From assembly GCF_900100115.1 (NCBI RefSeq), contig NZ_FNKL01000004.1:496001-560000 (forward strand): DNA of 64,000 bases, given 5' to 3'. This document shows, in pieces, positions 60,343-64,000 of the stretch. Each line of letters opens with the position of its first letter. The stretch's first letter is position 1. The stretch comes from Chryseobacterium soldanellicola (GTDB taxonomy: Bacteria; Bacteroidota; Bacteroidia; Flavobacteriales; Weeksellaceae). The position numbers and the translations under genes were made by a program. The notes under the pieces were generated by a model. That model was not told the origin of the DNA. It did no database searches and saw only the letters and a program-made list of their open reading frames with translations.

Positions 60343-61701
60343 ATGGACTCGGACATAGTCAGGCTTTTGCTAGCTGTATTTCTTGTATTATTAAATGGCT
60401 TTTTCGTAGCCGCAGAATTTTCAATTGTTAAAGTTCGTTACTCACAAATCCAGTTAAAAGCAGCCGAAGGTAACTCTATGGCGAAACAGGCAGAGCACAT
60501 CATCAAGCATCTTGATGAGTATCTTTCCGCGACACAGCTGGGTATTACATTGGCATCTCTTGCCCTTGGTTGGGTTGGGGAAAGCGCTTTGCACCATGTT
60601 GTTGAAAGTATTTTTCATTCCTTGAATGTTGAATTGGCTCAGACAACTATTACCACAATTTCAGTTGTGACAAGCTTTGTGCTAATCACAGTGATGCATA
60701 TTGTATTTGGTGAGCTTATTCCAAAATCAATAGCGATCAGAAAATCAGAAGCGACGACAATGGCAACAGCAGTTCCGTTGAGAGTTTTTTATACGATCTT
60801 CAAACCATTTATCTGGTTGATGAATTTAATGTCGAATACTTTTTTAAGACTGGTTAAGATTCATCCCGCTTCCGAACAGGAGATTCACTCGACAGAAGAG
60901 CTTCAGCTTTTGGTAAAACAAAGTGCGGACAGCGGAGAAATTGAAGAAGAAAATTACGAGATCATCAAAAATGCATTTGATTTTACAGATCATTCTGCAA
61001 AACAGATCATGGTGCCTCGTCAGAACATCACATCGATTGATTTTGAGGAAGATATCAACGAAATTATCAATAAAATCATGGATAGTGGTTACTCGCGTAT
61101 TCCGGTTTATGTTGATTCGATTGATAATGTGATCGGTATTTTATATACAAAAGAAATTATCCGTGAATTTGTCAGAAGAAAAGGCGAAATTAATCACGAA
61201 GATTTAAAAGAACTGATGCGTGATGCGTTTTTTGTGGTTGGAAGTAAGAAAATTTCAGATTTATTGAAGACTTTTCAGCAGAAAAAACAGCATTTGGCAA
61301 TTGTAATTGACGAATTTGGCGGTACGGAAGGTATCATTACTCTTGAAGATATTTTAGAAGAACTGGTTGGTGAAATACAGGATGAAGAAGATGATGAAGA
61401 AAAAATCGTTGACAAGATAGGAGAACATACCTATTGGGTGCAGGCGACACAGCCTTTGGATGAGATTAATGAGTTTTTGCCTAAAAGATTACCACTTTCG
61501 GAAGAAAGCGAATACAATTCATTGGCAGGATTTATTCTTCATGAATTAGCGGATATACCGGAAGAAAATCAGGAATTTGACCTTGAAAATTATCATTTCA
61601 AAATTTTGAAAATGAATAATAAGAGCGTTGAGCTTGTGGAATTGGTTTACGAAGGACCAAGTGTTATCAATGATTTAGCCGACAGAATAGGCGAAGTTTA
61701 A
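60343..61701 (+). CDS. Hemolysin/CorC-family membrane protein (DUF21-CBS-CorC)
   Basis: 452 residues. Residues about 1-190: DUF21 membrane domain with GFFVAAEFSIVKVRYSQI and four hydrophobic segments; about 210-330: CBS pair (IMVPRQNITSID and HLAIVIDEFGGTEGIITLEDILEELVGEIQDE); about 360-450: CorC/HlyC transporter-associated domain (VQATQPLDEINEFLPKRLP). Likely magnesium/cobalt handling by family; in Flavobacteria a relative is GldE. 11 nt before clpS. Confidence 0.88.
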   Translation: MDSDIVRLLLAVFLVLLNGFFVAAEFSIVKVRYSQIQLKAAEGNSMAKQAEHIIKHLDEYLSATQLGITLASLALGWVGESALHHVVESIFHSLNVELAQTTITTISVVTSFVLITVMHIVFGELIPKSIAIRKSEATTMATAVPLRVFYTIFKPFIWLMNLMSNTFLRLVKIHPASEQEIHSTEELQLLVKQSADSGEIEEENYEIIKNAFDFTDHSAKQIMVPRQNITSIDFEEDINEIINKIMDSGYSRIPVYVDSIDNVIGILYTKEIIREFVRRKGEINHEDLKELMRDAFFVVGSKKISDLLKTFQQKKQHLAIVIDEFGGTEGIITLEDILEELVGEIQDEEDDEEKIVDKIGEHTYWVQATQPLDEINEFLPKRLPLSEESEYNSLAGFILHELADIPEENQEFDLENYHFKILKMNNKSVELVELVYEGPSVINDLADRIGEV

Positions 61702-61712
61702 AAAAATTAGGG

Positions 61713-62018
61713 ATGGTTTTTTATAACAATATTAAGGATTATGAAGATCCGAAACGTCAGTACGAAGAAGAAGTGCTGGTTTTGGAGGAAACAGATGATG
61801 TTTACAAATTGATTTTACATAATGATGATATTCACACTTTTGATTATGTGATCGATTCATTAGTCGAAATTTGTAAACACACATTAGAACAGGCCGAGCA
61901 GTGCACGATTTTAGTACATTTTAAAGGCAAGTGCACCGTAAAAACTGGTTCAATGGAAGTTTTGAAACCTATGCATGAAAAACTTATTTCAAGGGAATTA
62001 ACAAGTGAAATAGTATAA
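61713..62018 (+). CDS. clpS: ClpS, adaptor for ClpAP
   Basis: 101 residues. The N-degron pocket is visible: YKLILHNDDIHTFDYVIDSL, with ND and the following H and D/E positions; then ILVHFKGKCTVKTG. It delivers proteins with N-terminal bulky residues to ClpA. Short N-terminal extension. 11 nt after the CorC-type gene. Confidence 0.93.
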   Translation: MVFYNNIKDYEDPKRQYEEEVLVLEETDDVYKLILHNDDIHTFDYVIDSLVEICKHTLEQAEQCTILVHFKGKCTVKTGSMEVLKPMHEKLISRELTSEIV

Positions 62019-62021
62019 TTT

Positions 62022-62055
62022 AAAGCTCTGACTAATGTTGGGGCTTTTTTATTTT
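62022..62055 (+). terminator. Terminator after clpS
   Basis: 8-bp stem with G-U pairs (62022-62029 with 62040-62047) and a T-rich tract after it. Confidence 0.65.
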
Positions 62056-62167
62056 TAATTTCATAAATTTTTATTCTTTTTTAATTAATTTTATCTAATA
62101 AATTAAAAAGAAATTTGTTTTTTTAATAATGTTTATTAATTTAGCGCACATAATTAAAAATACATTT

Positions 62168-64000
62168 ATGAAGTTAAAAATTAATTCTTTAATCCTGGGT
62201 TGTGCTTTGTCTTTTGCAGGTCTTAATGCCCAGGAATCAAATTTAGAAGCTCCTGCTAAAAAATGGATCACAGAAAATTCAAGAAGCTTAGGTATTCAGA
62301 ATTTTAGTCAGCATAAATTAAATTACGTCAGAAAAGGAAACTCCGGCGAAACATTGCGTTTTCAGCAAATGATTAAGGATATTCCTGTTTTTCAATCGGA
62401 AATTGTCATTCATTTTAACAAACAGGGAAAAATAACGCACACTTCTACAGATAGTTATAAAAAAGGAGTGAAAGATATTAATACAACTCCTTCAGTTTCT
62501 GCTGCTGATGCGCTTAGAAAAGCTCATGCAGCTTCTCATTCCAAAGGAGATATTGTTTTCGAGCAAACAAAATTATTCGTATATCTTACAGATTCCGGAG
62601 ATACAAAATTAATTTATAGAGTGTTGATCAATTCTCACGACAATCCCGGAAGTTGGGAAACAATTGTTGACGCACATACCGGAGAAGTTATTAGCGTAAA
62701 AGATATTTCAATTTATCATCACGATAAAAATGATCCTGCAAAACCAAATAAAAGCTCTGATAAAGAAGCTGAAGCAAAGAAAAATACTTTGGTAACAGGT
62801 TCTGCTTATATATACGAGCCGGATCCGCTTTCTAAAATGCAGGTTGCTTATGCCGGACAATACGTGGATGGAAGTGACGCTACTAATACAAGTCTGGATG
62901 CTGCCAGAACTTTGGTGACCATTCCAGAGCTGGAATTGGCGGCAGGTGTTTATAAATTAAAAGGAACTTACGTAGAGCTACAAAATCTGGAAGCTCCAAA
63001 TACAGGACTTTTTACGCAGGCGACGAATCAGTTTTTATTTAACAGGAATGATCAGGGTTTTGAGGCCGCAAACGCTTACTGGCATTTGGATAACAATCTT
63101 CGTTATATCAATTTAACATTGGGAATTGTTTGTAAACCATCATTATATAATGGAGTTTTAAGATTTGATCCACACGGTTTAAGTGGGGCCGACAACTCTC
63201 ATTATAGTCCTTCAAATCAGACCTTAGCGTTTGGAGAAGGCGGGGTAGATGATGCAGAAGATGCAGATGTTATCATTCATGAGCTGGGACATGGTGTACA
63301 TGATTGGTTAACAGGAGATAACGCTTCTCAGACAGAAGGCTTAGGGGAAGGTTCCGGAGATTATTGGGCACAATCTTACAGCAGAAGCTTAAATCAATGG
63401 AATTCATCTGCTCCGGCACGTCAGTGGATGTTTAACTGGGATGGTCATAATCCGTTTTGGGCGGGAAGAATTACAAATTATACGGCCTCTTATCCAACAG
63501 GTCTTACCGGTGCAATACATACAGACGGACAAATCTGGGCATCTGCTTTGATGAGAATCTATGACAAAATCGGGAAAGAAAAAACCGACCGTGCTTTCTT
63601 AGAAGGTCTTTCTATGACAGATTCAGCTACCAATCAACAAGATGCTGCAATCGCCGTAAGACAGGCTGCTATTGATATGTTGGGGCAGTTTGGTTTTACA
63701 TGTACGGACATAAATACGATTACGGAAGAATTTACAAATACAGGATACGTTTTACCGGCTTACACTTGTCTGTTAGGCACAGAAGAAACTTCCAGAAAAG
63801 AGATTATATCGATTTATCCTAATCCTGTTTTTGATGTGCTTCATGTTTCATTGAAAATCAACAAGGAACAGAAAGTGGAAATCTATAATATGGAAGGCCG
63901 AAAAGCATTGGAAACAACAATTAACGGTAATAAAAATACAATCAATGTTTCAAATCTTCCAACCGGAGACTACATTTTAACCATAAAAGGAATGGAGATC
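62168..64000 (+). CDS. Secreted zinc metalloprotease with T9SS sorting domain, 3' truncated
   Basis: 611 codons to the window edge without a stop. Signal peptide MKLKINSLILGCALSFAGLNAQ; then an FTP-type prodomain and PepSY-like region (about 55-180, ETIVDAHTGEVISVKDIS). Zinc motif HELGH (residues 371-375: VIIHELGHGVHD) and the third ligand E in GLGEGSGDYWA match the gluzincin M4/M36 group. The end has ISIYPNPVFDVLHV, the start of a type IX secretion sorting domain. Extracellular proteolysis is likely. Confidence 0.9.
   Translation, partial: MKLKINSLILGCALSFAGLNAQESNLEAPAKKWITENSRSLGIQNFSQHKLNYVRKGNSGETLRFQQMIKDIPVFQSEIVIHFNKQGKITHTSTDSYKKGVKDINTTPSVSAADALRKAHAASHSKGDIVFEQTKLFVYLTDSGDTKLIYRVLINSHDNPGSWETIVDAHTGEVISVKDISIYHHDKNDPAKPNKSSDKEAEAKKNTLVTGSAYIYEPDPLSKMQVAYAGQYVDGSDATNTSLDAARTLVTIPELELAAGVYKLKGTYVELQNLEAPNTGLFTQATNQFLFNRNDQGFEAANAYWHLDNNLRYINLTLGIVCKPSLYNGVLRFDPHGLSGADNSHYSPSNQTLAFGEGGVDDAEDADVIIHELGHGVHDWLTGDNASQTEGLGEGSGDYWAQSYSRSLNQWNSSAPARQWMFNWDGHNPFWAGRITNYTASYPTGLTGAIHTDGQIWASALMRIYDKIGKEKTDRAFLEGLSMTDSATNQQDAAIAVRQAAIDMLGQFGFTCTDINTITEEFTNTGYVLPAYTCLLGTEETSRKEIISIYPNPVFDVLHVSLKINKEQKVEIYNMEGRKALETTINGNKNTINVSNLPTGDYILTIKGMEI

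Overview
The window reads as ordinary chromosome of a low-GC Flavobacteriales bacterium, most likely Chryseobacterium or a close relative. The grounds are: gene starts almost without Shine-Dalgarno sequences; many upstream TAnnTTTG (-7) boxes, several with a TTG about 17-20 nt further upstream, which is the Bacteroidetes promoter type; an F-type ATP synthase operon without atpD/atpC; a Bacteroidetes-style AtpB with a secretion signal; and a type IX secretion C-terminal domain on the last, truncated protease. I see no rRNA, tRNA, insertion sequence, prophage or CRISPR array.

Layout. 1-1.4 kb: end of an RND efflux pump. 1.6-6.3 kb (minus): J-domain/KTSC protein, secreted protein, NudK-like Nudix hydrolase, TIGR01777 epimerase-like protein, zinc-ribbon protein, HPP membrane protein and an arginase-family hydrolase. 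6.4-10 kb (plus): tail-less SSB, HRDC protein, hisS, GNAT and PH/SHOCT proteins. 10-15 kb: cyanophycin metabolism, with isoaspartyl peptidase and cyanophycinase on minus and cyanophycin synthetase divergent on plus. 15.2-16.2 kb: a class I terpene synthase. 16.5-25.5 kb (minus): the most unusual block, with three ATP-grasp or ATP-grasp-like ligases, a GCS2 carboxylate-amine ligase, a class I glutamine amidotransferase, two serine esterases and an M17 aminopeptidase. 25.7-30.4 kb: glycogen operon glgB-glgA-glgC. 30.6-33.1 kb: a secreted lipoprotein with a JAMM-like C-terminal motif followed by two paralogous small secreted proteins. 33-39 kb: SRPBCC/GyrI-like protein, 2-oxoglutarate dehydrogenase E1-E2, ApaG. 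39-49 kb: exonuclease, envelope glycosyl- and acyltransferases, thioredoxin-like protein, aldehyde dehydrogenase, rpsF-rpsR-rplI, ClC channel, a frameshifted hypothetical gene, a second 2-oxoacid dehydrogenase E2. 49-54.6 kb: SAM hydroxide adenosyltransferase divergent from phoH, three small beta-barrel proteins, ffh. 54.8-60.2 kb: ATP synthase operon. 60.3-64 kb: CBS/CorC membrane protein, clpS, secreted metalloprotease.

How it fits together. Nitrogen storage (cyanophycin), an uncharacterised amide/peptide-ligase block and carbon storage (glycogen) lie side by side over about 20 kb (10.4-30.4 kb). The ligase block carries the chemistry to join and trim small peptides or amides, but its product cannot be read from sequence. 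At the DNA level, several intergenic regions are built from degenerate 7-bp units kept in strict phase (best at 21512-21595 and 59299-59361), and several genes have a -7 promoter box only 4-6 nt before the start codon, which suggests leaderless or nearly leaderless mRNAs.
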